A stretch of DNA of 11,018 bases from Bacillota bacterium (GTDB lineage: Bacteria; Bacillota_C; Negativicutes; Sporomusales; Sporomusaceae), in assembly GCA_023441125.1 (NCBI GenBank), contig JAEZQV010000362.1:1-11018 (forward strand), given 5' to 3'. Every line of letters starts with the position of its first letter. Positions within the stretch are counted from its first letter, which is position 1. Made by a program: the position numbers and the translations under genes. Shown piece by piece: positions 1-8,573 of the stretch. Below the pieces are notes generated by a model. It was not told where the DNA came from. It worked only from the letters and a program-made list of their open reading frames with translations, and did not search any database.

Positions 1-1277
1 TTCTCAAGTGTCAGTTTGCAGCCGTCGGTGCATTCTACCGCCAGCACTTTACCGCCGCCAACCATGGCCGGCGGCGCTTGGGCCAGGGTGTCGAGCAGCG
101 CCTGTTTCTGCCTGTCATCCAGGTGCAAATCCCGGCGGCCGTAATAGAACCAGCCATGCTCGGCGGACAGTTCGTCGAGCAGCCGCCCTAGCGGTTTGCC
201 ATAGGCCGCCATCATTTCGATGAGCAGGAAAGCCAGCAGCAGCCCGTCGCGTTCCGGGATATAATTTTTGATCCCGAGACCGCCGCCTTCTTCGCCGCCG
301 ATCAGAACGTCTTGGCTAAGCATTACTTCCGTAATATACTTAAAGCCGACAGGCGTCTCATAGAGCTTGCGCCCGTATTTTTCCGCCACACGCTTAATCA
401 GGCCGGAGGCGCAGAGCGATTCCACCAAACCGCCGCTCCAGCCCCGTTTCTCGATAAGATACCTGGCCAGCAGCGCCATGATCTGGTGGGCATTGATGAA
501 CCGCCCGTTTTCGTCCACCGCGCCGATCCGGTCACTGTCGCCATCCACAGCCAGGCCGCTGTAGGCCCGGCTGCGCGTGACCTCGGCCTGCAGGAACCGC
601 AGGTTCTTTTCGATGGGTTCCGGACTGACGCCGCCAAAAGACGGGTTATATTCCGCGCGCACTTCTTTCAGATTGATGCCCAGTTCACGGGCCAGGGCCA
701 CGGCATAGCCGCTGGCAGCGCCATGCATGCAGTCCAGTACAACCGGCTCCTGAAATGAAGCCAGGGTGTTTCGGTCCAGCACGGCTTTGATGTGGGCAAA
801 ATATTCCGTTTGGGGAGCGAAATACTGCACACCGGTCAAAGCAGCGGCCGGAGGCTGATAGTTTGCGTCTTCCAGCTTATGTACGTATTTTTCGATTGCC
901 GCCACGATTTCCGGCGAAGCCGAGCCGCCGTACGAAGCCTTGAATTTAAGCCCGTTATATTCTGGCGGGTTGTGGCTGGCGGTAATCATGATGCCGCCTG
1001 CGGCCTGGCGGTCCTTGACCTGCCAGGTGAGCGCCGGGGTGGGCAGGATGGCGTCGGCCAGCCAGACCGTAACGCCGCCGGCCGCCAGGACCGCCGCACA
1101 GGTTTCGGCATACTGCCGCGAAAGAAAGCGGGCGTCATAGCCGATGACGATGCCCTGCCGCTGCTCATTGCGGTCTGTTATATATTCGGCTATAGCCCGG
1201 GCAACAAGCCGGACGTTATGAAAGGTAAAATCCTCGCTGATGATGCCCCGCCAGCCGTCTGTACCAAATTTTATCAT
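1..1277 (-). CDS. Phosphoglucomutase/phosphomannomutase, 3' end cut by window edge
   Basis: Alpha-D-phosphohexomutase superfamily enzyme that interconverts hexose 1- and 6-phosphates in the cytoplasm, feeding glycogen, cell-wall or exopolysaccharide precursors. The ATG at 1277 opens with MIKFGTDGWRG, the usual N-terminus of the family. The phosphoserine loop TASHNP is at residues 98-103 (catalytic Ser101), the metal-binding loop DGDSDR at 245-250, and the sugar-specificity loop GEEGGG at about 328-333. The frame is open to the left edge, giving 425 complete codons, so only the C-terminal phosphate-binding part (roughly 40-50 residues by family length) is missing. The ribosome binding site is weak (GGCAGG about 12 bases upstream). 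The gene is divergent from the RNB gene. The glucose or mannose preference cannot be decided from sequence. All motifs needed for catalysis in the visible part are intact. Confidence 0.95.
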   Translation of the reverse strand, partial: MIKFGTDGWRGIISEDFTFHNVRLVARAIAEYITDRNEQRQGIVIGYDARFLSRQYAETCAAVLAAGGVTVWLADAILPTPALTWQVKDRQAAGGIMITASHNPPEYNGLKFKASYGGSASPEIVAAIEKYVHKLEDANYQPPAAALTGVQYFAPQTEYFAHIKAVLDRNTLASFQEPVVLDCMHGAASGYAVALARELGINLKEVRAEYNPSFGGVSPEPIEKNLRFLQAEVTRSRAYSGLAVDGDSDRIGAVDENGRFINAHQIMALLARYLIEKRGWSGGLVESLCASGLIKRVAEKYGRKLYETPVGFKYITEVMLSQDVLIGGEEGGGLGIKNYIPERDGLLLAFLLIEMMAAYGKPLGRLLDELSAEHGWFYYGRRDLHLDDRQKQALLDTLAQAPPAMVGGGKVLAVECTDGCKLTLE

Positions 1278-1446
1278 CTTATCTTATACCTGCCTATTGT
1301 CAAATTTTTATAGCAAATCCATAGTTTATAAGTCCTCACAAACTCCATAATACACGTAACGAAAAATTCTGTCCATGGCGGCAAAAAAATTTCTGCAGTT
1401 GATTATGGTTGGTTATTTGTGTGCCGGCAGCAGGATAAACAGTTGT

Positions 1447-1490
1447 GAAGCCAGAAGTAGTAGTCCAGTGCTCGGACTGGCTTCTGCCAG
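1447..1490 (+). promoter_or_regulatory. Leader region with competing hairpins upstream of the RNB ribonuclease
   Basis: Three stems share bases and exclude one another. GAAGCCAG (1447-1454) pairs with CTGGCTTC (1477-1484). CAGAAG (1452-1457) with AGTCC (1462-1466) pairs with CTTCTG (1481-1486) and GGACT (1474-1478). CTGGC (1477-1481) pairs with GCCAG (1486-1490) across a 4-base loop. No U-tract follows, so it is not a plain intrinsic terminator. It lies about 70 bases before the start codon. No convincing sigma-A promoter was seen in 1281-1560, so it is not certain that this region is transcribed. Confidence 0.35.
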
Positions 1491-1560
1491 CCAGTAAGAC
1501 TCTGTAAACCGGGAAACAATTCAACGAAAACGATAAACAAAGCTTCATAAGGAGGACAAA

Positions 1561-3033
1561 GTGAGTAGTGCCAATGACAAACACCACCGCTCCCGCTTGC
1601 AGCAAATTGCGCATCGGGTAATGCTCGAAAGAGATCTTTTACCGGACTTTTCCGGTCAGGTTATTGACGAACTTAGCAAACTTGACGAAAGCGTTCCTAA
1701 ACTGGAAGCATCCATGCGTGATCTTAGAGATCTATTATGGTGTTCAATCGATAATGATGATTCAAACGATCTGGATCAGCTTACCGTTGCCGTCGTGCTG
1801 CCCGGCGAAGCCGTAAAAGTTCTGGTGGCGATTGCTGATGTGGATGCGTTAGTAAAGAAGTCCTCAGCCATTGACGAGCATGCCCAACATAATACCACTT
1901 CTATTTATACCGCTGCCCAGATATTCCCCATGCTGCCGGAAAAACTCTCCTATAATCTTACCTCGCTTAATGTTGATTCAGACCGGCTGGCAATCATTGT
2001 GGAAATCGTCCTGGCCGGCAATGGCACCATACTCAGTTCAGATATCTACCGGGCCATGGTCCGCAACCACGCAAAGCTGGCCTACAACAGTGTTGCCGCG
2101 TGGCTGGACGGTATGGAAGACATGCCCCAGGCTGTCGCTGCAGTACCCGGCCTGGCGGAAAATATCCGCGTGCAGCATCAAACGGCGCAGAAGCTCAAAG
2201 CGCTCCGTCATATACACGGGGCACTGGATTTTGAAACAATCGAAGCCCGTCCGGTCTTTGATATTGATGAAATCAAGAATCTGGAAGTTGAAAAACGCAA
2301 TAGCGCCAAAGAACTGATTGAAGATTTTATGATTGCGGCTAACGGTGTCACGGCCCGTTACCTGGAAGCCAAAAAATTCCCGTCACTAAGGCGGGTTGTG
2401 CGCACCCCTAAAAAATGGGAACGAATTGTCGAACTGGCTATGCAACATAACTTTGCCTTACCCCGCCAAGCTGATTCACGGGCATTAGAGGCCTTCCTGG
2501 CAGCGCAGCAAAAAGCCGATCCGCTGCGCTTTCCTGATCTTTCCCTCAGTATTATTAAGCTGTTAGGCGCCGGTGAATACGTTGTCGAAGTACCCGGTGA
2601 AAACTCGGTCGGCCACTTCGGTTTAGCCGTCAGGGATTATGCTCATTCCACAGCGCCCAATCGAAGGTATCCGGACTTAATTACGCAACGGCTGCTAAAA
2701 GCAGCTTTAGCGGGCAGCCCGTCTCCTTATCGGGTTGATGAACTGGAATTGTTGGCCAGGCACTGCACCGAAGCCGAAAATGTAGCGCAAAAAGTGGAGC
2801 GGCAGGTTGCCAAATCAGCCGCGGCGATACTGCTAAGGTCCCGGATCGGCGAAAAGTTCGACGGCTTTATCACCGGCGCATCCGAAAAAGGAACCTGGGT
2901 CCGTCTGCTTCACCCCCCTGTAGAAGGAAAACTTATCGGGCATTTCACCGGCGAGGCTGTCGGGCACAGAGTCAGGGTACAGCTGATTCACACGGACGTT
3001 GAACAGGGACATATTGACTTTAAGAAAATATAA
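1561..3033 (+). CDS. RNB-domain exoribonuclease (RNase II/R superfamily), short form
   Basis: Predicted processive 3'-to-5' exoribonuclease, cytoplasmic, 490 residues. The RNB domain starts at about residue 55. Its metal-site signature SIDNDDSNDLDQ is at 62-73, the conserved FPMLPEKLSYNLTSL block at about 122-136, and the STAPNRRYPDL block, carrying the catalytic Arg region, at about 363-373. A C-terminal S1-like RNA-binding domain covers about 428-490. It lacks the two N-terminal cold-shock domains of full-length RNase II/R, so it is shorter than those enzymes. The position matching E. coli RNase II Asp210 is Gln73, while Asp64, Asp70 and Asp72 are kept. I recall this DLDQ form from other proteins annotated as RNB-domain ribonucleases, so it may mark a subfamily rather than decay. 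The GTG start is supported by AAGGAGG five bases upstream. An intrinsic terminator follows. Confidence 0.93.
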   Translation: MSSANDKHHRSRLQQIAHRVMLERDLLPDFSGQVIDELSKLDESVPKLEASMRDLRDLLWCSIDNDDSNDLDQLTVAVVLPGEAVKVLVAIADVDALVKKSSAIDEHAQHNTTSIYTAAQIFPMLPEKLSYNLTSLNVDSDRLAIIVEIVLAGNGTILSSDIYRAMVRNHAKLAYNSVAAWLDGMEDMPQAVAAVPGLAENIRVQHQTAQKLKALRHIHGALDFETIEARPVFDIDEIKNLEVEKRNSAKELIEDFMIAANGVTARYLEAKKFPSLRRVVRTPKKWERIVELAMQHNFALPRQADSRALEAFLAAQQKADPLRFPDLSLSIIKLLGAGEYVVEVPGENSVGHFGLAVRDYAHSTAPNRRYPDLITQRLLKAALAGSPSPYRVDELELLARHCTEAENVAQKVERQVAKSAAAILLRSRIGEKFDGFITGASEKGTWVRLLHPPVEGKLIGHFTGEAVGHRVRVQLIHTDVEQGHIDFKKI

Positions 3034-3060
3034 CTGAATAAATCACCAAAGGTAATCACT

Positions 3061-3098
3061 AAGCCCCTTCCTGACAGCACTGTTACAGAAGGGGTTTT
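3061..3098 (+). terminator. Intrinsic terminator of the RNB gene
   Basis: The arms AAGCCCCTTC (3061-3070) and GAAGGGGTTT (3088-3097) pair over 10 bases including one G-U. The right arm runs into TTTTCT. It sits between the convergent RNB gene and STAS gene. The T-run is on the plus-strand side, so it mainly ends RNB transcripts, though the stem could also slow leftward transcripts. Confidence 0.8.
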
Positions 3099-3106
3099 CT
3101 CTGCTG

Positions 3107-3397
3107 TCATTCTATCGTAAACAGCCTGTCGAGGTAAGTCAGGGAGAAAAAATTTCTTACCTCTGCATTCATGCCCCGGAGAATGAGCTTCACGGCCTTG
3201 GCGCTTAATGCCTTGTTAGTGGCCAGCAGCACCGTTACACCGGTACTGTCGATATACTGCACATTGCTAAAATCCAGTATGATCCGACCCTTTGCCGGTA
3301 ACTCCGCCTCCAGCTTCAGCCCTATGTTCACCGCATGCTCGTCATGAAATCGCTCGGGCAGGGAAACCGTAACAGAATCATTGCTTATATTAATCAT
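3107..3397 (-). CDS. STAS-domain anti-anti-sigma factor antagonist
   Basis: A 96-residue single-domain STAS protein of the SpoIIAA/RsbV type. Such proteins bind an RsbW-like kinase when unphosphorylated and are released when phosphorylated on one Ser/Thr. The phosphosite block YIDSTGVTVLL is clear, with the Ser at residue 51 as the expected site and a Thr beside it. The chosen ATG (3397) overlaps the stop of the sensor gene by 8 bases. It has GAGG 3 bases and AAGGAG 11 bases upstream. An in-frame GTG at 3409 would add four residues, but AAGGA then abuts the start codon with no spacing, so it is less likely. The overlap implies co-transcription and coupled translation with the sensor phosphatase, its presumed partner. 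No sigma factor or stand-alone anti-sigma gene is next to it. Confidence 0.92.
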   Translation of the reverse strand: MINISNDSVTVSLPERFHDEHAVNIGLKLEAELPAKGRIILDFSNVQYIDSTGVTVLLATNKALSAKAVKLILRGMNAEVRNFFSLTYLDRLFTIE

Positions 3398-6038
3398 TAT
3401 CCTCGTCACTCCTTGCCGCTTTTTTGCATACGGTCAAATCCTTGACCAGCATCACCTCATTGCCGCGTCGGTTATAAAGCACCTGATCCATCATCGCCAG
3501 CATGAGCGGGATACCCCGGCCGTGTTCATCCGGCAACGATGCTTTGAGCGTCGCTGTAATGCCGGTTGCCTGGATCTTTTTCACGGCTTCATTGCCGGTA
3601 AACCCGGGTCCGTCGCTGAATACCCGTAGGATAAGCCGGTGGCCGATTCGGTTAAGTTTTATGCGCACTTTGCCGCCATACCGGAACGCATTGGTCTCAG
3701 CCTCTCCCAGCGCCACTTCGCTGGCGAAATCGCGCCGGCCGGTGATCTTAGCCAGTGCCTGCCAGACGCGGTGCAAAACCCGCTTACGCTCTTTCCGGCC
3801 TGCATATTCGAAGGAAACCGGATAACTGGGAAATGCTTTCACTGTAAGACAAAGCATGGTGCAGTCGTCAACCTTGTCCTCACGTGCAGCCCGCCGGCGC
3901 ATTTCTGCGACAATTTCGCCGAAGTCCAGCCTTTCGCCCAATTGTTCCGGGACAAGTCTTTCGAACAGCCCGTCAGTCGGGAAGCAAAAGACATCGCCGT
4001 GCTGCAGCGGGATGCTCATCGACTCAAACCGGCCGAAATCAGGATTTCCCAGGAAGCTGCCGGGCAAGGCAATCCAGTCGTGGTGATGCTGGCAGGAGGC
4101 AATAAAATGATTGATGCCGGCTGAGACACAGGTCAGCAGCCTCTTGGCGAAATCAAAGGAAAAGGCCAAAACCGCAGCATAGGAATGCTCAGGCAAATAG
4201 GCGGCGAACTGCATATTGAGTTTCGCCAGTGCTGCTTGCGTCCAGGGCTGGTCCTTTTCTATTTCTTTGTACAGCAAGGTGCTGACAGCAGCGGTTTGCA
4301 AGGCCGTTGCCATGCCATGGCCGGTGACGTCAATCAGAAACCCGTTGAGCAGGCTGCCGCCGCGGACCCATTTATAGCCGTAATTGTCGCCGCTGATCAT
4401 GCGAAACGGTTCATAAGCGGTGCGGATGATCACCTTTTCATCTTCATAGTCCCCCGGCAGCATTACCTGTTGCACTCTGCCGCCCATTGCCACATCTTTT
4501 TGTATCTGCTCCTGCAGCTTGCGGCTGGCCGTTATATCCCGATAGGACAGGATAATCAGGGTTTCTCCCTGATGCTCAATCAGGGAAGCGGCAATCTCGG
4601 CATAAAAAAGGTAGCCGTCCCTATGCCGGAAGGAATGGACCTGGGGTAGAACCTTCCGGGTCGCAAGCAAGTCTGAAATAACGGACTGAATATTGTCCAG
4701 GCCCGGTCCATGCAGTTCGGTAAAATTCATCGACAGTAGTTCTTCAGCCGGATAGCCGAACAAGCTGGTGGCGTTGTCGTTGGTCTCGATAATATTCATC
4801 GCCGGATATCCGTAGATAATGATTCCTTCCGACATTTGCGCCAGCAGCGCTCTGTACCGCTCTCTGCTGTTGAACAGCGCTGCTTCCTTAACTTGCAGTT
4901 CCTCGTTTTGCGCCATTAATTCTTCTTCTTTGGCCTGTAGTTCCTCATTCTGGACCAGCAGTTCCTCTTCCTGCGCCTGCAGTTCCTCGTTCTGAGCCAG
5001 CAGTTCTTCTTCCTTGGCCTGTAGTTCCTCGTTATGCGCCAGCAGTTCCCCTTCCACTGCCTGCAACCGTTCATGCTGCCGCTGCAAAAGCGTATGCCGG
5101 TTGACAATCACATAGCAGAACACCAGAATGAACAGGCTGGCCAGGACGGCACCGAGAATATAGCCGTGTTTGCGCTGTTCATATCCGGTTAGGCTCACCC
5201 GGACCGATTTGCCCACGGCGATGACCAGGGGGTAATCCGGCATGACCCGGTAACTGACAATGCGCTGGATTCCATCCAGGCTTGCGCTTGCTATATAGGT
5301 TCCGGCCGGACTGGTTTGTATGTATTCCCACAGCACGGCGTTGGAGATATCCTGGCCGTAAGACTTGCTGCCGTTGGACTGACGCGCCCGGATGAACCCG
5401 TCAAGTCCATAAAGTCCGATAAGTTGATCCTGGCCAAGATCTACTTTTTCATAATAATTGAGAAAGTAGTCGCTTTTTAGAGCAATAAGCACGATTCCGC
5501 CAAACGAGCCGTCCGGGTTATTGAAGCGCCGGGTAACAGGGATGCCGACCGCCCCGCTCGCCTTGCCGACAACCGGTTGGCCGATATACAAAGCGTCGGT
5601 GGCCGTATCCCGGTGGAACTGAAAATATTCCCGGTCAGAAATATCATTGCCGATCGCCCGCTTATCAAAAGCGGCCTGCGTGATGCCTTGATCGTCGTCA
5701 ATGGCAACTTGAATGCCGCTTGCGTCGTTACCATCTATTGCCAGCAAATCGTCGACCGCCGGACTGGAAAGTCCCTCTCTTTCATACACTTTCCTAATCT
5801 TTAACAGGCTCTTGTCCGCCCCCGCAATAATCCGCCGCACATGCTCCTCAAAGCCGATGACTAAATTCATGGTTTCCCGCGTGGCATCCTCGATTGCATT
5901 GTCATAATCGTCAGTGATTTGCTGCCATACAAACAGCCACAGACTGAAAATTAAAATAAATCCCAGCAGGAAGACAACCCCTGAATGACTCGTCAAACGC
6001 CGCAACAAAACTTTTAGCAGGGAGTCCGGATTCGCCAT
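3390..6038 (-). CDS. Membrane sensor: Cache, coiled coil, PAS, SpoIIE/PP2C phosphatase, RsbW-like ATPase
   Basis: An 882-residue inner-membrane signalling protein. Membrane segments lie at about 20-38 and 292-312. Between them is a Cache/PDC-like extracellular sensor (with SDREYFQFHRD and PVVGKASGAVGIPV, as in Cache receptors). A coiled coil with four 14-residue repeats (331-386) leads to a PAS domain (about 392-512). The SpoIIE-type PP2C domain (about 520-730) keeps its metal aspartates: Asp551 (ISGD), Asp570 (DVTGHG), Asp689 (TDGL) and Asp724-Asp725. The C-terminal GHKL ATPase (about 740-870) has the N-box GEAETN with Asn783 and the GRGIPLM lid at about 840. Its first glycine box reads SDGPG (808-812), with Ser in place of the usual Asp. 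The expected role is ligand-controlled dephosphorylation of the overlapping STAS protein. AAAGGAG lies 9 bases before the ATG. The ligand is unknown. Confidence 0.93.
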   Translation of the reverse strand: MANPDSLLKVLLRRLTSHSGVVFLLGFILIFSLWLFVWQQITDDYDNAIEDATRETMNLVIGFEEHVRRIIAGADKSLLKIRKVYEREGLSSPAVDDLLAIDGNDASGIQVAIDDDQGITQAAFDKRAIGNDISDREYFQFHRDTATDALYIGQPVVGKASGAVGIPVTRRFNNPDGSFGGIVLIALKSDYFLNYYEKVDLGQDQLIGLYGLDGFIRARQSNGSKSYGQDISNAVLWEYIQTSPAGTYIASASLDGIQRIVSYRVMPDYPLVIAVGKSVRVSLTGYEQRKHGYILGAVLASLFILVFCYVIVNRHTLLQRQHERLQAVEGELLAHNEELQAKEEELLAQNEELQAQEEELLVQNEELQAKEEELMAQNEELQVKEAALFNSRERYRALLAQMSEGIIIYGYPAMNIIETNDNATSLFGYPAEELLSMNFTELHGPGLDNIQSVISDLLATRKVLPQVHSFRHRDGYLFYAEIAASLIEHQGETLIILSYRDITASRKLQEQIQKDVAMGGRVQQVMLPGDYEDEKVIIRTAYEPFRMISGDNYGYKWVRGGSLLNGFLIDVTGHGMATALQTAAVSTLLYKEIEKDQPWTQAALAKLNMQFAAYLPEHSYAAVLAFSFDFAKRLLTCVSAGINHFIASCQHHHDWIALPGSFLGNPDFGRFESMSIPLQHGDVFCFPTDGLFERLVPEQLGERLDFGEIVAEMRRRAAREDKVDDCTMLCLTVKAFPSYPVSFEYAGRKERKRVLHRVWQALAKITGRRDFASEVALGEAETNAFRYGGKVRIKLNRIGHRLILRVFSDGPGFTGNEAVKKIQATGITATLKASLPDEHGRGIPLMLAMMDQVLYNRRGNEVMLVKDLTVCKKAARSDEDND
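4881..5048 (-). repeat. Four 42-bp tandem repeats encoding a 14-residue coiled-coil unit
   Basis: Four in-frame copies encode ELLAHNEELQAKEE-type units at residues 331-344, 345-358, 359-372 and 373-386 of the sensor. Each unit is two heptads, so adding or losing copies would keep the helical register between membrane segment and PAS domain. The copies differ at a few codons, mostly by silent changes, which points to older duplication rather than very recent slippage. Confidence 0.9.
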
Positions 6039-6123
6039 GTCTGTCGCTCCTTTTGCAACTCATTTCCTTCCAACTTTTATGAGATTCCCGCAAACTTATA
6101 CCGTCGCTGTCCGTCCAAACAGT

Positions 6124-6152
6124 ATTATATGATAATAATTAGTTTTAGACAA
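6124..6152 (-). promoter_or_regulatory. Sigma-A-type promoter for the sensor/STAS operon
   Basis: Read leftward, a -35 TTGTCT (6152-6147) is separated by exactly 17 bases from a consensus -10 TATAAT (6129-6124). The spacer is AT-rich. Transcription would start near 6117 and give a leader of about 80 bases before the ATG at 6038. No clear operator repeat overlaps it. Confidence 0.7.
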
Positions 6153-6195
6153 AAGTCTGCAAATTCCTCCTAACGCTTTCCTATCCAGCCTCCTT

Positions 6196-6252
6196 CAGGT
6201 AAAAAGCAGAGAACCAGCTAGCTTTGCTAGCCGGTTCTCTGCTTTTTACCTG
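6196..6252 (-). terminator. Long near-perfect hairpin, bidirectional intrinsic terminator
   Basis: A perfect 20-bp stem (6196-6215 with 6233-6252) is followed by one A/C mismatch, a 6-bp GCTAGC stem and a 3-base TTT loop. Both arms contain an A5/T5 run, so either strand gives a stem followed by U residues. It lies 54 bases downstream of the CDGSH stop and would end its leftward transcript before the sensor promoter. Confidence 0.82.
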
Positions 6253-6305
6253 CCTGTTAGGCAGTTTCTCGCGCTGAAAATATTTGCAGTTATCGGTTAG
6301 GACAA

Positions 6306-6545
6306 TTACAGGCTATTATGCGTTCCGTCACAGAAAGGAGGGCTTTTCGTGTGTTTACAGGCACACAGGAATACTGTCTCGTTCTCCTGGGCCGTAAAAG
6401 TAACCGGTGAAAATGAGGTTCCTTGGTGGGAGCCGTTACAGAACGGCTGTGTGGAACTTTTCCCGCAGGCACACCAATAGTACATCTCTCCCTTTTTAAC
6501 CTCTACAGCCATAGGGCTCTTTTGACAGATTACCGGGTTTTCCAT
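6306..6545 (-). CDS. Double CDGSH iron-sulfur domain protein
   Basis: A small soluble protein of 79 residues with two CDGSH-type motifs (C-X-C-X8-C-X3-H). The first uses Cys25, Cys27, Cys36 and His40 (CNGSH variant). The second uses Cys61, Cys63, Cys72 and His76 (CDGTH). Each motif in this family holds one 2Fe-2S cluster with three Cys and one His, so two clusters are expected. Bacterial tandem-CDGSH proteins are usually linked to redox or iron-sulfur transfer, but no specific partner is shown here. I chose the ATG at 6545, where AAGGAG is 8 bases upstream. The ATG at 6551 leaves only 2 bases of spacing and would add two residues. The gene is flanked downstream by the long hairpin terminator and looks monocistronic. 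No confident promoter was identified upstream. Confidence 0.92.
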   Translation of the reverse strand: MENPVICQKSPMAVEVKKGEMYYWCACGKSSTQPFCNGSHQGTSFSPVTFTAQENETVFLCACKHTKSPPFCDGTHNSL

Positions 6546-6690
6546 TTTCATCTCTCCTTCTCTGGTTTTAATTACAAAGATTTACTAATATTTAACTTCA
6601 ATAAAAATTAATTTTCTCCTGCTCATTGCAGCCATCATCACTCCGGCAAAATGAGTCGGGTTGCAAAAGGAAAACAGACTATGGCAGCGA

Positions 6691-6702
6691 ATATCATGAT
6701 AT
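6691..6702. promoter_or_regulatory. 12-bp perfect palindrome ATATCATGATAT in the 6552-6869 gap
   Basis: The gap from 6552 to 6869 has no complete gene. It holds an AT-rich stretch upstream of the CDGSH gene, this palindrome and a short acetyltransferase-like fragment (6752-6808). The palindrome has the size of a small operator half-pair, but no promoter could be placed over it with confidence. Confidence 0.2.
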
Positions 6703-6751
6703 CGAATTACAGTTTTAGTTAATTAGCCCTGGAAAGCAAGGAGTGATGATC

Positions 6752-6808
6752 GTGATTTTCCGACAGGCGGCTAAAGCAGAAATCCCTTTGCTGTTGGCGG
6801 AAGGCTAA
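6752..6808 (+). pseudogene. Possible 5' remnant of a GNAT acetyltransferase (18 codons)
   Basis: A GTG start with AAGGAG 8 bases upstream opens VIFRQAAKAEIPLLLAEG and then stops with TAA. The sequence resembles the beta1-alpha1 start of GNAT N-acetyltransferases (I-R-x-A-x-x-x-D/E-I-P-x-L). No continuation of the fold was seen in the following 60 bases in any frame, so the rest appears deleted. It could instead be a short leader peptide for the zinc-ribbon gene. The identification rests on recall of the family's N-terminal pattern alone. Confidence 0.35.
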
Positions 6809-6869
6809 TGCCATACCCGGCTATGTTTAAAAGCTTTTTACGTCTTGCCCATTAAGAAAGGAGCTTCCT

Positions 6870-7112
6870 ATGATTACCTGTGCCTATTGCTGCCACGAAT
6901 GCCCGGATAATGCGCAAATATGCCCGAATTGCGGCAAGCCGGTTTTTAGGCTGCCTGTGGATGATACCCCTGATTACGACGCACTCGCCCAGGAACTTCT
7001 CCAGAAAAGCGAGCGAAATCAGACAGCATTTCGCTCGCAAAAACATGCTATTACAGCTGCCTGCGCCGTTCTGCTACTCGCCCTGGTGGTTTATAGCTTT
7101 TTGATGAAATAA
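6870..7112 (+). CDS. Small zinc-ribbon protein with C-terminal membrane anchor
   Basis: An 80-residue protein. The N-terminus carries a zinc-ribbon of the short bacterial type, with Cys4-X2-Cys7 and Cys18-X2-Cys21 followed by GKP. Extra cysteines at 8 and 11 lie in the first loop. A charged linker (about 28-56) leads to one hydrophobic segment at about 59-78, ending SFLMK, so the ribbon should face the cytoplasm on a tail anchor. AAAGGAG lies 6 bases before the ATG. No partner or specific function is recognisable, and it could be a small membrane-associated adaptor. Its stop is only 12 bases from the stop of the convergent collagen-like gene. No strong terminator lies between them, so the two transcripts probably overlap. 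Confidence 0.82.
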   Translation: MITCAYCCHECPDNAQICPNCGKPVFRLPVDDTPDYDALAQELLQKSERNQTAFRSQKHAITAACAVLLLALVVYSFLMK

Positions 7113-7124
7113 GTCTGTGTTTTA

Positions 7125-8420
<1,296 letters not shown>

Positions 8421-8573
8421 GATAAGGCCTCCTCCTATTTAGCCGTTTATATTCCCTGGCATATATTTTTATAGACGGCTTCACGACAGCCAATCGTTGT
8501 TCTTTATCTAATCTATTGGTTATAAAACTAATAATTTTCATATCATAGCTAAAAGCGATAGTCCCGCCAAACC

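Noticed and set aside
312..758. Plus-strand 148-codon frame inside the phosphoglucomutase gene
   Set aside because: It is antisense to a gene with all family motifs intact, and its own product shows no domain pattern.
4185..4649. Plus-strand 154-codon frame
   Set aside because: It is antisense to the PAS and phosphatase part of the sensor gene, where the real frame keeps all catalytic residues.
4881..5048. Short-period repeats that might suggest a CRISPR array
   Set aside because: The units are contiguous 42-bp in-frame copies with no unique spacers, explained by the coiled coil.
6423..6611. Plus-strand 62-codon frame
   Set aside because: It is antisense to the CDGSH gene and continues into AT-rich intergenic sequence, with no supporting start signal or domain.
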